Shown in pieces: positions 37,433 to 45,816 of a stretch of 64,000 nucleotides of DNA. The stretch covers positions 1 to 64,000 of the forward strand of contig NZ_VFOR01000003.1 of assembly GCF_006716235.1 (NCBI RefSeq), written 5' to 3'. Origin of the DNA: Propioniferax innocua (GTDB lineage Bacteria > Actinomycetota > Actinomycetes > Propionibacteriales > Propionibacteriaceae). The position numbers and the translations under genes are program-made. The notes below the pieces were generated by a model, which did no database searches, was not told the DNA's origin, and saw only the letters and a program-made list of their open reading frames with translations. How positions within the stretch are numbered: the first letter of the stretch is position 1; each line of letters opens with the position of its first letter.

Positions 37433-37753
37433 TCAGTCGTCGACGGTGATCGTCCGGTGGTCGGTGAGGGCCGGACGCTCCTGAGGGAATCCCTGTTCCA
37501 CCGGCGCGGTGGCCTGGCGTCGACGATCGACCGCATTGGCGGCCAGTACCGCCATGCCGGGGACGAAACCGGCGATCGCGATCAACACGATGCGCGCCAC
37601 GGTGTCGTCGATGACGATCATCAGGATGAAACAGACCACGCGCAGGGCCATCGCCAACAGGTAGTTGCGCATGCGGTTGCGGCGGTCGGCCGAACGGCTC
37701 CTGCGAGCCGTGGTGATGACCGCCGTACCTGCGGAACCGTTGCGAGTGGGCAC
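37433..37753 (-). CDS. DUF3099 small membrane protein
   Basis: The 106-residue protein has a basic N-terminus (RRSRSADRRNRMRNY) and two hydrophobic helices (about 32-50 and 55-70), matching DUF3099, a common actinobacterial family of unknown function. GTG at 37753 lies six bases after a TATGCT box, suggesting a leaderless mRNA. It is divergent from fabG. Confidence 0.75.
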   Translation of the reverse strand: MPTRNGSAGTAVITTARRSRSADRRNRMRNYLLAMALRVVCFILMIVIDDTVARIVLIAIAGFVPGMAVLAANAVDRRRQATAPVEQGFPQERPALTDHRTITVDD

Positions 37754-37759
37754 TCGATC

Positions 37760-37765
37760 AGCATA
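37760..37765 (-). promoter_or_regulatory. -10 box of the leaderless DUF3099 promoter
   Basis: On the minus strand TATGCT is followed after six bases by GTG 37753. Confidence 0.45.
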
Positions 37766-37835
37766 GGTCGGGAGATCTAGTAGCGTGACGCCAACTCCCG
37801 GGGCGTGGGCCCGGGGTGGAGTCGAGGAGTGATCA

Positions 37836-38549
37836 GTGGCAGAACAGACCCGCACCATCGTCGTCACCGGAGCCAGCCGGGGAATCGGTCATGCTCTGGC
37901 CGCCCGGTTCGCCGCGGCGGGCCACCGTGTGGCCGGACTGTCCCGCTCGGGGACCGCCCCCGAAGGTGTTCTGGCGATCGCCTGTGACATCACCGACGCC
38001 GACGCCATCGATGCCGCCTTCACCCGCGTCGAGGAAGAGCTCGGCAAGGTGGAGGTTCTGGTGGCCAATGCCGGTGTCACCGATGACACCCTGCTGCTGC
38101 GGATGACCGATGAACAGTTCGAGAAGGTTCTCGATACCAATCTCACCAGTGGCTTCCGCCTCGCCCGTCGGGCTGCCCGCCCCATGGTGCGGGCGCGTTG
38201 GGGGCGCATGATCTTCCTGTCGTCGGTGGTGGGCATGCTCGGCTCCGGTGGCCAGGTGAACTACGCCGCGGCCAAGTCCGGTCTGGTCGGGATGGCCCGG
38301 TCGCTGACCCGTGAGCTCGGATCGCGCGGCATCACCGCCAATGTCGTGGCGCCGGGCTTCATCGAGACAGACATGACCGATGCCCTCTCCGAGGATCAGG
38401 TCAAGGACTACAAGGCCCGCATCCCCGCCGGGCGTCTCGGCGGTGTCGACGATGTGGCCGGTGCCGTGGAGTTCCTGGCGTCGGACGCCGCCTCCTACAT
38501 CAGCGGTGCGATCATCCCCGTCGATGGCGGCCTCGGCATGGGCCACTGA
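37836..38549 (+). CDS. fabG: 3-oxoacyl-ACP reductase FabG (MabA-like)
   Basis: Reduces 3-oxoacyl-ACP with NADPH in fatty acid elongation. The 237-residue SDR has VTGASRGIGHALA near residue 10, ANAG near residue 77, catalytic Ser in FLSSVVG and YAAAK near residue 147, and PVDGGLGMGH at the end. GAGGAG lies six bases before the GTG at 37836. It is paired with fabI, as fabG1-inhA (Rv1483-Rv1484) in mycobacteria. Confidence 0.93.
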   Translation: MAEQTRTIVVTGASRGIGHALAARFAAAGHRVAGLSRSGTAPEGVLAIACDITDADAIDAAFTRVEEELGKVEVLVANAGVTDDTLLLRMTDEQFEKVLDTNLTSGFRLARRAARPMVRARWGRMIFLSSVVGMLGSGGQVNYAAAKSGLVGMARSLTRELGSRGITANVVAPGFIETDMTDALSEDQVKDYKARIPAGRLGGVDDVAGAVEFLASDAASYISGAIIPVDGGLGMGH

Positions 38550-38580
38550 CCCCTCCAACCCCTCCCGCGAAAGGCAGACC

Positions 38581-39351
38581 ATGGGCATCCTCGAAGGCAA
38601 GAACATCCTCGTGGCAGGCGTCACGATGAACACCTCCATCGGTTACGTCGTGGCGAAGATCGCCCAAGAGGAGGGGGCCAACGTGGTCGTCTCCAACTTC
38701 GGGCGCGCCATGAGCCTCACCAACCGAGTGATCAAGAAGCTCGATCCCGTGCCGCCGCTGATCGAGCTCGACGTGACCGATGAGGAACATCTGGCTCGAC
38801 TGCCCGAACAGCTCGGGGAACACATGGACCACCTCGACGGCATCGTCCACTCGATCGCCTTCGCCAACCCCGAGACCGCGCTCGGTGGCAAATTCATGTC
38901 GACGCCGTGGGAGGACGTCGGCCCGGCGGTGCAGGTCTCGGCGTATTCACTGGTGAGCCTGACGCGCGCGGTTCAGCCCATGCTCGCCGAGAAATCCTCG
39001 GTCGTGGGGCTCACCTTCGATGCGTCCTTCTCCTGGCCCGCCTACGACTGGATGGGCGTGGCGAAGGCCGCCCTCGAATCCACCAACCGTTACCTGGCCC
39101 GCTACATGGGGCCCGAGGGCGTCCGCTCCAACCTCGTGGCCGCCGGGCCGCTCGACACCCTCGCGAAGAAGGCCATCCCCGGCGCGGAGGCCTTCAACGA
39201 GGTCTGGGGAGAGCGCGCCCCGCTCGGCTGGAACTCCAAGGACGCCGAGCCCACCGCGCGTGCCGTCGTCGCCCTGCTCAGCGACTGGTTCCCCGCCACC
39301 ACCGGCGAGATCATCCACGTGGACGGTGGATTGCACGCGATGGGGGCGTGA
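38581..39351 (+). CDS. fabI: Enoyl-ACP reductase, InhA/FabI type
   Basis: NADH-dependent reductase finishing each fatty-acid elongation cycle. The 256-residue protein has GVTMNTSIGYVVAK near residue 14, HSIAFANPETALGG near residue 80, and the catalytic region SWPAYDWMGVAKAALESTNRY that matches InhA (Tyr and Lys of YxxMxxxK). The C-terminus HVDGGLHAMGA is typical. GAAAGG precedes the ATG at 38581. In mycobacteria this enzyme is the isoniazid target. Confidence 0.94.
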   Translation: MGILEGKNILVAGVTMNTSIGYVVAKIAQEEGANVVVSNFGRAMSLTNRVIKKLDPVPPLIELDVTDEEHLARLPEQLGEHMDHLDGIVHSIAFANPETALGGKFMSTPWEDVGPAVQVSAYSLVSLTRAVQPMLAEKSSVVGLTFDASFSWPAYDWMGVAKAALESTNRYLARYMGPEGVRSNLVAAGPLDTLAKKAIPGAEAFNEVWGERAPLGWNSKDAEPTARAVVALLSDWFPATTGEIIHVDGGLHAMGA

Positions 39352-39361
39352 CGCCGCCCGG

Positions 39362-39880
39362 TCATGAATCGTCCTGGCCGGTGGTCGTTTCCGGAGTCAT
39401 GATCAGGCCCAAGTGGTGTGGAGTCGCTCCTTCATGCGGGTGAAGTAACGGCGTCAGCGCTTCGGTGAGGGCCTTGCTCAACTCGTCAAGCTCCTGGGGC
39501 GTCGCGTAGATCTCCGTACGGGTGAGCGTCAGACCGGCTGGGTCGGGGTCGAGTGGTGTCTTGAGATAGGCGAGGACATCGGCTTGGAGAAGGCCGAGCA
39601 CCAACGCGGCTTGATTCCTGCGACTCTCGGGGGATGGGTCGGAGTCATCGAGGAGGCCGGCCAGAGTGTATGTCTTCTCGACCGCTCCGCGAACGGGTTT
39701 CTCATCGGTCACGGCGATCAGGTCGGCGGTGAGGAGCGCCTGCAGGTGCCGGTAGAGCGTGGCGGGCGCGACGTCGGTCAGCTTGGCATTGATTTCTCCG
39801 GCTGTGGAAGGGCCACCGGCCAATTGCTGGATGATCCGCCAGCGCAGAGGGTGCATCAGTGCTTTCAGGGACTCTTCCAC
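39362..39880 (-). CDS. ArsR-like winged-helix repressor
   Basis: The 172-residue protein opens with LKALMHPLRWRIIQQLAGGPSTAGEI and continues ATLYRHLQALLTADLIAV, a winged helix of the ArsR/helix_turn_helix_5 class. A longer C-terminal half with little similarity may sense the effector. The GTG at 39880 has AGAAAGG six bases upstream; a TTG two codons earlier directly abuts that box. It is divergent from an ABC export pair it probably controls. Confidence 0.82.
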   Translation of the reverse strand: MEESLKALMHPLRWRIIQQLAGGPSTAGEINAKLTDVAPATLYRHLQALLTADLIAVTDEKPVRGAVEKTYTLAGLLDDSDPSPESRRNQAALVLGLLQADVLAYLKTPLDPDPAGLTLTRTEIYATPQELDELSKALTEALTPLLHPHEGATPHHLGLIMTPETTTGQDDS

Positions 39881-39898
39881 GACCAACCTTTCTCAATA

Positions 39899-39926
39899 GT
39901 GATAATGTTCGCGTCGGCGATATCAA
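39899..39926. promoter_or_regulatory. Face-to-face divergent promoter pair sharing both boxes
   Basis: On the plus strand GTGATA (39899-39904), 16 bp, TATCAA (39921-39926) reads as -35/-10 for the ABC operon. On the minus strand the same DNA reads TTGATA, 16 bp, TATCAC as -35/-10 for the repressor gene. Both predicted starts lie about 12 bases before each start codon. Confidence 0.5.
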
Positions 39927-39944
39927 TCCTAGCTGAGGAGTGTC

Positions 39945-40688
39945 ATGACCGAATGGCGAGAAGGCGAAGCTGGCACTGGTGAAGGGGTGTGCGTGGATCG
40001 GCTGACCAAGACGTTCAGGCGGCACCATGCATTGCGTGGGGTCTGCCTGGAGGCGCGTCCGGGCAGGGTCACCGGCTTCCTGGGCCCCAATGGGTCCGGT
40101 AAGAGCACGACGCTTCGATGCCTTTTAGGACTGCAGCGTCCCGATTCGGGGACCGCCACGATCGAGGGGGTCCGGTATGAACGCCACGAGAACCCCACGT
40201 CCGTCGTGGGCGCGGTGTTGGACTCGAGCACCGTGGACCCCGCCATGAGCGGATACGCCCACCTCAAGGTGTATGCGGCGTTCGGCGGTCACCGGGCCGA
40301 ACGCGTCGATCGTTGTGTCGAAGAGCTGGAGATGGAGTCGTATGTACATCGCTGTGCTGGCGGTTACTCGACCGGTATGCGACAGCGTCTGGGTATCGCC
40401 ACCGCACTGTTGGGGAATCCCCGCATCGTCGTACTGGATGAACCCACCAACGGTCTTGACCCCGATGGAATCGCTTGGATCCGTGAGCTGGTGCGTGACT
40501 TCGCCGCCTCCGGGCGCACAGTGCTGGTCTCGACCCATGTGCTCTCGGAGTTCGAAGGGGTGCTGGACGATGTGGTGATCGTTCGGGAGGGCCGGACTCT
40601 GGTGGCCGGGGCTGTCGAGCGGCTCAAGGAAGATCTGGGCGTCGATTCACTCGAAGCGGTCTATGCAAAGGCCGGTGGACGGCGATGA
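39945..40688 (+). CDS. ABC transporter ATP-binding protein
   Basis: The 247-residue ATPase has Walker A GPNGSGKST near residue 45, signature YSTGMRQRLG near residue 140, Walker B IVVLDEPTNGLD near residue 160 and H-loop STHVLSEFE. It is of the bacitracin/ABC-2 export class. GAGGAG precedes the ATG. Its stop overlaps the permease start (ATGA). Confidence 0.88.
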   Translation: MTEWREGEAGTGEGVCVDRLTKTFRRHHALRGVCLEARPGRVTGFLGPNGSGKSTTLRCLLGLQRPDSGTATIEGVRYERHENPTSVVGAVLDSSTVDPAMSGYAHLKVYAAFGGHRAERVDRCVEELEMESYVHRCAGGYSTGMRQRLGIATALLGNPRIVVLDEPTNGLDPDGIAWIRELVRDFAASGRTVLVSTHVLSEFEGVLDDVVIVREGRTLVAGAVERLKEDLGVDSLEAVYAKAGGRR

Positions 40689-41482
40689 GAAAAGCGATCA
40701 GCGCGGAGTTTCTTCGGGCCGCGAGCACCAGGGCCTGGGGGCTCCACGTATTGGCGGGGCTCGCCGTCGGGCTCTTCCTGACCGGCGGCTTGATCGTCAT
40801 GGGGCCCGACAACATGAATCCGCCCATGCCCGGGCCGGACACCGTGGAAGGTGTGCGTGGGCTCCTCGGCATTCTGGTGCTGAGCGCTCCCATCCCGTTG
40901 TTGTTGGGAACGCAACTGATGACCAGGGAGTTCGAGCATCGGACCAGCGTCCCCACATTCCTGGCGGAGCCTCGTCGACACCGCGTCGTGATGGCGAAAC
41001 TGGTGGTCGGGGTGGCCTTGGGAGCGTCATACGGGCTTGTTCTGGCAGGGGCCGCCACGGTCGGTGTGTTCGCGGGGTGCGCTGTGGCTGGGTTCGATCC
41101 TGCTCTTGGATGGCGGCCGGTTTCACTGGCTGCTCTGCGGATGGGGGGAGCCATGGCGATGTACACGCTGGTCGGGGTGGGGATCGGTTCCCTGATCCCT
41201 CGGGCAAAGGTCTGCATCGGGATCGCTGTGCTGTGGTTCTATCTGCTGGAGTCGATGCTGACGGCGGCTCCCGGAGTGCAGAACCTGTACCCGTGGCTCC
41301 CCGGGGGAGCGGCGAGTGCCATCGCGGGGCAGAGTTTCGTGCTCGATGCGATCTCCCGGACAGCCGGGTCAGGGGCAGTGGTGTTGCTGCCGGTCTGGGC
41401 CGGTGGGCTGGTACTGGTCGGATACGCGGCGCTGGCTGCCTCATCGGCGATGGTGACCACTCTGCGGCGTGGGATCACCTGA
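40685..41482 (+). CDS. ABC-2 type permease
   Basis: The 265-residue protein has about six hydrophobic helices, with LMTREFEHRTSVPTFLAEPR as the cytoplasmic loop typical of ABC-2 permeases (NatB/BcrB-like). It pairs with the preceding ATPase and is likely controlled by the ArsR-like repressor at 39362-39880. Substrate unknown. Confidence 0.85.
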   Translation: MRKAISAEFLRAASTRAWGLHVLAGLAVGLFLTGGLIVMGPDNMNPPMPGPDTVEGVRGLLGILVLSAPIPLLLGTQLMTREFEHRTSVPTFLAEPRRHRVVMAKLVVGVALGASYGLVLAGAATVGVFAGCAVAGFDPALGWRPVSLAALRMGGAMAMYTLVGVGIGSLIPRAKVCIGIAVLWFYLLESMLTAAPGVQNLYPWLPGGAASAIAGQSFVLDAISRTAGSGAVVLLPVWAGGLVLVGYAALAASSAMVTTLRRGIT

Positions 41483-41495
41483 GGTCAGATCGTGT

Positions 41496-42194
41496 TCATG
41501 GTGTGACACCCGACCCCCACGAGACGGTGGCGCAGATCGCGTCGATCGCGGCGGCGCGCACGGGCGTCAGGGCGGTGATGCGCTGGTGGACCCCGTGGGC
41601 ATGGAGGATTTCGCTGTGATCATCGAGAGCCGCGTCGCAGGCGGTGAGGATGTTCAGACCGCGCACGACGGCCTTCTGCGAGCGGGCGCCGAATCCCGGC
41701 GGAAGCGGCATCTCGGTGGCGTCGGGTCGAGTGCCCGAAGTGAGATCGAGGCCCTCCAACAGGTTCGCGGCCTCGAGGATGGCATGACGCAGCAACTGGT
41801 CGGCCTCGGCGGCGCTGGGGAGAAGGCCCGGAGCGGCCGCGTCGAACACCTCCCACTGGAGGGCGGGGCCGACGCGGTGCGGAACGAGCGCCGTGCCGCC
41901 GCTGACGCTGATCACCGCCGCGCCGGCGTCCATGGCGGCCCGACTCAGGGGCAGTGGGCCGCGCAGTGGGCCGAGTGCGCCGGGTCGGGGGAGAGCCAGG
42001 ACCCAACCATCGTCGGGGAGCCTGGCGGTCCGCAGTGCGATCGTGAGTTCGGTGGAGCCGATCCCGTCGGCGTCGATGACGTGATGGGCCACGTCGTCGG
42101 CCATGATCCAATCGGTGCTCAGATGCGGGTCGGTGCCATGGACCACTGCATGATTCAGGGTGGCGGTCAGGCGAATGGCGGCGAGTACGGGCAC
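41496..42194 (-). CDS. Conserved hypothetical protein
   Basis: The 232-residue cytoplasmic protein is Ala/Leu-rich with no transmembrane segment or motif I recognise. Recognisable landmarks are GPLPLSRAAMDAGAAVIS, VGPALQWEVFDAA and an N-terminal half carrying RLTATLNHAVVHGTDP. I recall similar uncharacterised proteins in other actinobacteria. The GTG at 42194 follows TACCGT by six bases, suggesting a leaderless mRNA. It converges with the permease gene 13 bp away and is divergent from the ATPase at 42228. The opposite strand is open for most of its length but is a shadow. Confidence 0.65.
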   Translation of the reverse strand: MPVLAAIRLTATLNHAVVHGTDPHLSTDWIMADDVAHHVIDADGIGSTELTIALRTARLPDDGWVLALPRPGALGPLRGPLPLSRAAMDAGAAVISVSGGTALVPHRVGPALQWEVFDAAAPGLLPSAAEADQLLRHAILEAANLLEGLDLTSGTRPDATEMPLPPGFGARSQKAVVRGLNILTACDAALDDHSEILHAHGVHQRITALTPVRAAAIDAICATVSWGSGVTP

Positions 42195-42200
42195 CTCGCC

Positions 42201-42220
42201 ACGGTACCGGTTGATAGTTT
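42201..42220. promoter_or_regulatory. Overlapping divergent leaderless promoters
   Basis: TACCGT on the minus strand (42206-42201) lies six bases before GTG 42194. TAGTTT on the plus strand (42215-42220) lies seven bases before ATG 42228. Only 33 bp separate the two start codons, so the promoters must overlap. Confidence 0.5.
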
Positions 42221-42227
42221 GGCAGCC

Positions 42228-43013
42228 ATGGAAACTGTGGTGGATCTTTCGGGCGTCACGGTGCGGCGAGGCACCGCAACCTTGGTCGACAACGTCGACT
42301 GGCGCATCGATGCCGCGGACCGGTGGGTCGTCATCGGCCCCAACGGGGCGGGCAAGACCACGCTGCTGCAGGTGCTCGCCGCGCAGATCCATCCCACCGA
42401 CGGGATCGCCGAGATCCTCGGCGAGATCATGGGCATCGTCGACGTCTTCGAGCTGCGTCCACGCATCGGTGTCACCTCCGCGGCTCTGGCCGATCGCATC
42501 CCCAAACGCGAACGTGTCGCCGACGCCGTGGTCTCGGCCGCCTACGCCGTGACCGGGCGGTGGAAGGAGGAATACGACGAGCTCGACCATGAGCGCGCCG
42601 TGGAGCTCCTGACGTCGTTGGGCGTCGAGCACTTGGCCGACCGCACGTTCGGCACCCTGAGCGAGGGCGAGAAGAAGCGCGTTCAGATCGCACGGGCACT
42701 CATGACCGACCCCGAGCTGCTCCTGCTCGACGAGCCCGCAGCGGGCCTGGACCTGGCCGGACGCGAACTGCTGGTGCGGAGCCTCGCACAGCTGGCGGCA
42801 GATGAATTCTCCCCGGCGATGGTCATGATCACCCACCATGTCGAGGAGATCCCTCCGGGTATGACGCATGTTCTGCTGATGTCGGAGGGCCGCGTCGTTG
42901 CGGCCGGACCGTTGGAGGAGACACTCACCGCAGCCAACATGTCTGCCACGTTCGGGCTTCCCCTGGAGTTGGAACGTCGTGGCGGACGCTGGACCGCGCG
43001 CGCCGTGGGCTGA
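42228..43013 (+). CDS. ABC-type ATPase (ModF-like)
   Basis: The 261-residue protein has Walker A GPNGAGKTT near residue 39, signature LSEGEKKRVQIA near residue 144, Walker B LLLLDEPAAGLDL near residue 165 and H-loop ITHHVEEI. No membrane partner is encoded beside it apart from the small protein that follows. The ITHHVEEIPPG region resembles stand-alone ATPases of the ModF type. Role unknown. The start at 42228 fits a leaderless mRNA. Confidence 0.85.
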   Translation: METVVDLSGVTVRRGTATLVDNVDWRIDAADRWVVIGPNGAGKTTLLQVLAAQIHPTDGIAEILGEIMGIVDVFELRPRIGVTSAALADRIPKRERVADAVVSAAYAVTGRWKEEYDELDHERAVELLTSLGVEHLADRTFGTLSEGEKKRVQIARALMTDPELLLLDEPAAGLDLAGRELLVRSLAQLAADEFSPAMVMITHHVEEIPPGMTHVLLMSEGRVVAAGPLEETLTAANMSATFGLPLELERRGGRWTARAVG

Positions 43014-43016
43014 TCT

Positions 43017-43349
43017 GTGTCTGTGAACCTCGTCGACTGGCTCGGCGACAACGCGTGGGCGTGGTGGCTCACGGCTGTGCTCATGTTCGGTTCGGTCGGG
43101 ATCCTGACCCGGTCGCGGTGGGCCCATGTGCTCGCGGCAGCCGCTCTGGTGGCTTCTGGGTCCGGTACCGTGGCGATGCTCGGTGACCGGGGCATCGAGA
43201 TCGCTGTTCCCGCGGTGGTGTTCCTGGTGTCGGCGTCGGTGCTCGTGTGGTGGGTGAAGCCTTGGAAGGGCCAGGCTGAAAGCCCGATCGATGTTCCTTA
43301 CGACGATCTCGACGACGTGGTGTCCGCCCCTCCGAGGCGGGCACTGTGA
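43017..43349 (+). CDS. Small membrane protein
   Basis: The 110-residue protein has three or so hydrophobic segments (about 13-28, 35-55, 60-80) and an acidic proline-containing tail. The arrangement is vaguely like NfeD-type short membrane proteins, but I cannot assign it. The GTG at 43017 is four bases after the ATPase stop, and its end overlaps the next start (GTGA), so it is translated within the operon. Confidence 0.65.
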   Translation: MSVNLVDWLGDNAWAWWLTAVLMFGSVGILTRSRWAHVLAAAALVASGSGTVAMLGDRGIEIAVPAVVFLVSASVLVWWVKPWKGQAESPIDVPYDDLDDVVSAPPRRAL

Positions 43350-44170
43350 CGCTGATCGAGATCGACGACCCCGAGGATGACCGGCTGGCCGACTACGTGC
43401 GACTACGCGATGTCTCCCTGCGGCGTCGACTCGAGACCGAGAACGGCCTGTTCATCGCCGAGGGGGAGAAAGTCATCCACCGAGCGGTGGCGGCCGGCTA
43501 CCGACCGAGGTCCTTCCTGCTCGCGGAGCGCTGGCTCGCATCGTTGGAGGATGTGCTGTCCACTCACCCCGGTGTGCCGGTCTATGTGGTGTCCGAGGCG
43601 ATGGCCGAGCAGGTCACCGGCTTTCACGTGCATCGGGGCGCGTTGGCGTCACTTCATCGCGAGGTGCGCCATGGCGTCGATGACCTGCTGGCGATGAACC
43701 GTCTGGTGGTGTGTGAGGACATCGTCGATCACACCAACGTCGGCGCGATCCTGCGTTGCACGGCCGGGCTCGGATGGGACGGTGTGCTCCTGGCGCCCCG
43801 TGCCGCCGATCCGTTGTACCGGAGGTCGATCAAGGTGGCCATGGGCGCGGTGTTCGATCTGCCGTGGGCTCGTCTGCCCGATTGGGCCGACGCCGTGCCG
43901 ACGCTGCAACGGGCCGGATTCACCGTGCTGGCCCTGGCCCTGTCGGACGATGCCCGTGACCTGCCGGAGGTGGCTGCATCGCTCCCCGCCGATGTGAAGG
44001 TCGCGCTGTTGCTGGGGACCGAGGGGGCCGGGCTGTCGAGCACGTGGATCGATCAGGCCGATCACGTGGTGAAGATCCCCATGTTCGCGGGCATCGATTC
44101 GTTGAACGTCGCGGCTGCTGCGGCGGTGGCGTGTTACTCGCTGGGTCCGGCAGGGCGCCGATCGGCGTAG
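43346..44170 (+). CDS. SpoU/TrmH-family RNA 2'-O-methyltransferase
   Basis: The 274-residue protein has an N-terminal substrate-binding region (RRLETENGLFIAEGEKVIHRA) and the SPOUT motifs: NRLVVCEDIVDHTNVGAILR near residue 118, VALLLGTEGAGLSS near residue 217 and KIPMFAGIDSLNVAAAAAV near the end. The family methylates ribose in 23S rRNA or tRNA; the target is not known. GTG at 43346 is coupled to the preceding gene. Confidence 0.9.
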   Translation: MTLIEIDDPEDDRLADYVRLRDVSLRRRLETENGLFIAEGEKVIHRAVAAGYRPRSFLLAERWLASLEDVLSTHPGVPVYVVSEAMAEQVTGFHVHRGALASLHREVRHGVDDLLAMNRLVVCEDIVDHTNVGAILRCTAGLGWDGVLLAPRAADPLYRRSIKVAMGAVFDLPWARLPDWADAVPTLQRAGFTVLALALSDDARDLPEVAASLPADVKVALLLGTEGAGLSSTWIDQADHVVKIPMFAGIDSLNVAAAAAVACYSLGPAGRRSA

Positions 44171-44178
44171 GTATCTCC

Positions 44179-44769
44179 TTACGGATTTCCATCCTGCTTG
44201 GCACTCACCGGCCAGTCCTCGAGGTAACGGTCAGCGACCTCCTCGTGGCGTCGGTAGAGGTTCTTGCGGGCTCGTGCGGAGAGGCGATCGCCGAAGACCA
44301 TGCCGTTGAGGTGGTCGGTCTCGTGCTGAAGGCAGCGGGCGAAGTAGCCGGTGCCGTGGATCTCCACGGGATCGCCGTTGAAGTCCTGGCCCACGCAGGT
44401 GGCGGTGTCGGGGCGAGCGAGGGCCTGGAACGCGCCGGGCAGTGACAGGCACCCCTCGTCGACGGATTCCAACACACGGTCGCGGCCGGTGGGCAGGGTC
44501 ACTTCAGGGTTGCAGACGACGCCCACGTGACGCTGGTCATCGGCGTCGGTGCAGTCGTAGACGAAGACCGCAAGGTCGACGCCGACCTGGGTCGCGGCGA
44601 GGCCGACACCCTGGGCGGCGCGCATGGTCGCGAACATGTCCCGCAGCAGGGTGTGCAGATCGTCATCGAACTCGGTGACCGGCCGGGTCTTGGCATGCAT
44701 CACCGGCGTTCCCCAACGAGTGATCGGGCGGACATCTCCGCCGGTGGTGAGGTCATCGAGAGTCGTCAT
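44179..44769 (-). CDS. def: Peptide deformylase
   Basis: Metalloenzyme removing the formyl group from new proteins. The 196-residue protein has all three motifs: GVGLAATQVG near residue 55, EGCLSLPG near residue 105 (metal cysteine) and QHETDHLNG near residue 149 (two metal histidines and the catalytic glutamate). GGAGCGCC precedes the ATG at 44769. It converges with the methyltransferase gene, 8 bp apart. Confidence 0.95.
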   Translation of the reverse strand: MTTLDDLTTGGDVRPITRWGTPVMHAKTRPVTEFDDDLHTLLRDMFATMRAAQGVGLAATQVGVDLAVFVYDCTDADDQRHVGVVCNPEVTLPTGRDRVLESVDEGCLSLPGAFQALARPDTATCVGQDFNGDPVEIHGTGYFARCLQHETDHLNGMVFGDRLSARARKNLYRRHEEVADRYLEDWPVSAKQDGNP

Positions 44770-44873
44770 GGCGCTCCAGTGCAGGTGTTGGTCAGGTGGC
44801 GTCGGCCGATGATTGTATATCGGTCACGGCGTGGCCACGGTGGCATGCGAGGCCACTGGGCGACCATGGTGGC

Positions 44874-45809
44874 GTGTCCACTGATCCAAGTCCTGCCACG
44901 ATGTCGCCTGCCGCCTCTGCGCTGTTGGAGGAATGGGTGCGTCACCTGGAGGTCGAGCGTGGACTCTCATCCAACACGGTGCGGGGTTACCGGAACGATC
45001 TCCGGGCAATGCTGGAGCACCTTCATGGGGTGGGTGTCGACGATCTGCAACAGGTTCGGCTTCCCATGGTGCGTGGTTGGTTGGCCCGTGAACAGTCCGC
45101 AGGAGCATCGCGTCGGACCGTTCATCGCCGGGCCGCGGCCGCCCGGGGCTTCTTCGCCTGGTGCCGCAGGACCGGCATCATCGACCATGACCCGACCGCC
45201 GGATTGCAGACCCCCAAGCTTCCCCGCAGACTGCCCGAGACCATCAGTACCGGTGACGCGATCGAGATGCTCGACGCCGCCCTGGCCGCGGCGGCCGAGG
45301 ACGAGGGCCCGGGCGGACGCCGGGATGTGGCCATCCTCGAGGTGCTCTACGGCGCAGGCATCCGCGTCGGCGAGTTGACCGCACTCGATCTGGCGGACCT
45401 CGACCATGATCGCCGCTCCCTGCGCGTGACCGGCAAGGGCGACAAACAACGCACGGTGCCGCTGGGGGCCCCGGCCTGGCGAGCTCTTGACGCATGGCTC
45501 GCGGTGCGGGGCGAACTCGTCGCCGAGACCACCGATGCCGTCTTCATCGGCGACCGGGGCCGCCGGATCGACCCGCGCGTCGTACGTCGCATCGTTCACC
45601 GCTGCCTCGCCGCCGTCCCCGACGCCCCCGACCTCGGCCCGCACGGGCTGCGACATGCGATGGCGACCCACCTGCTGGAAGGCGGCGCCGACCTCCGAAG
45701 CGTTCAGGAGATGCTCGGGCACGCCTCTGTCGCGACCACGCAGATCTACACCCATGTGACCACCGACCGACTGCGTGCTGCGTTCAACCAGGCCCACCCG
45801 CGGGCCTGA
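44874..45809 (+). CDS. xerC: Tyrosine recombinase XerC
   Basis: Resolves chromosome dimers at dif with XerD. The 311-residue protein has the SAM-like N-terminal domain and the catalytic set: Arg in YGAGIRVGEL, Lys in GKGDKQR, HGLRHAMATHLLEGG, then LGHASVATTQIYTHV with the histidine and the nucleophilic tyrosine. The GTG at 44874 gives a normal length; an ATG at 44907 is an alternative, and neither has a strong ribosome-binding site. It matches Rv2894c in position. Confidence 0.9.
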   Translation: MSTDPSPATMSPAASALLEEWVRHLEVERGLSSNTVRGYRNDLRAMLEHLHGVGVDDLQQVRLPMVRGWLAREQSAGASRRTVHRRAAAARGFFAWCRRTGIIDHDPTAGLQTPKLPRRLPETISTGDAIEMLDAALAAAAEDEGPGGRRDVAILEVLYGAGIRVGELTALDLADLDHDRRSLRVTGKGDKQRTVPLGAPAWRALDAWLAVRGELVAETTDAVFIGDRGRRIDPRVVRRIVHRCLAAVPDAPDLGPHGLRHAMATHLLEGGADLRSVQEMLGHASVATTQIYTHVTTDRLRAAFNQAHPRA

Positions 45810-45816
45810 CCCACGC

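Noticed and set aside
41469-43013. 514-codon plus-strand open frame
   Set aside because: Only its last 261 codons are a real ABC ATPase. The first half is a shadow of the minus-strand hypothetical gene and shares its codon-bias pattern.
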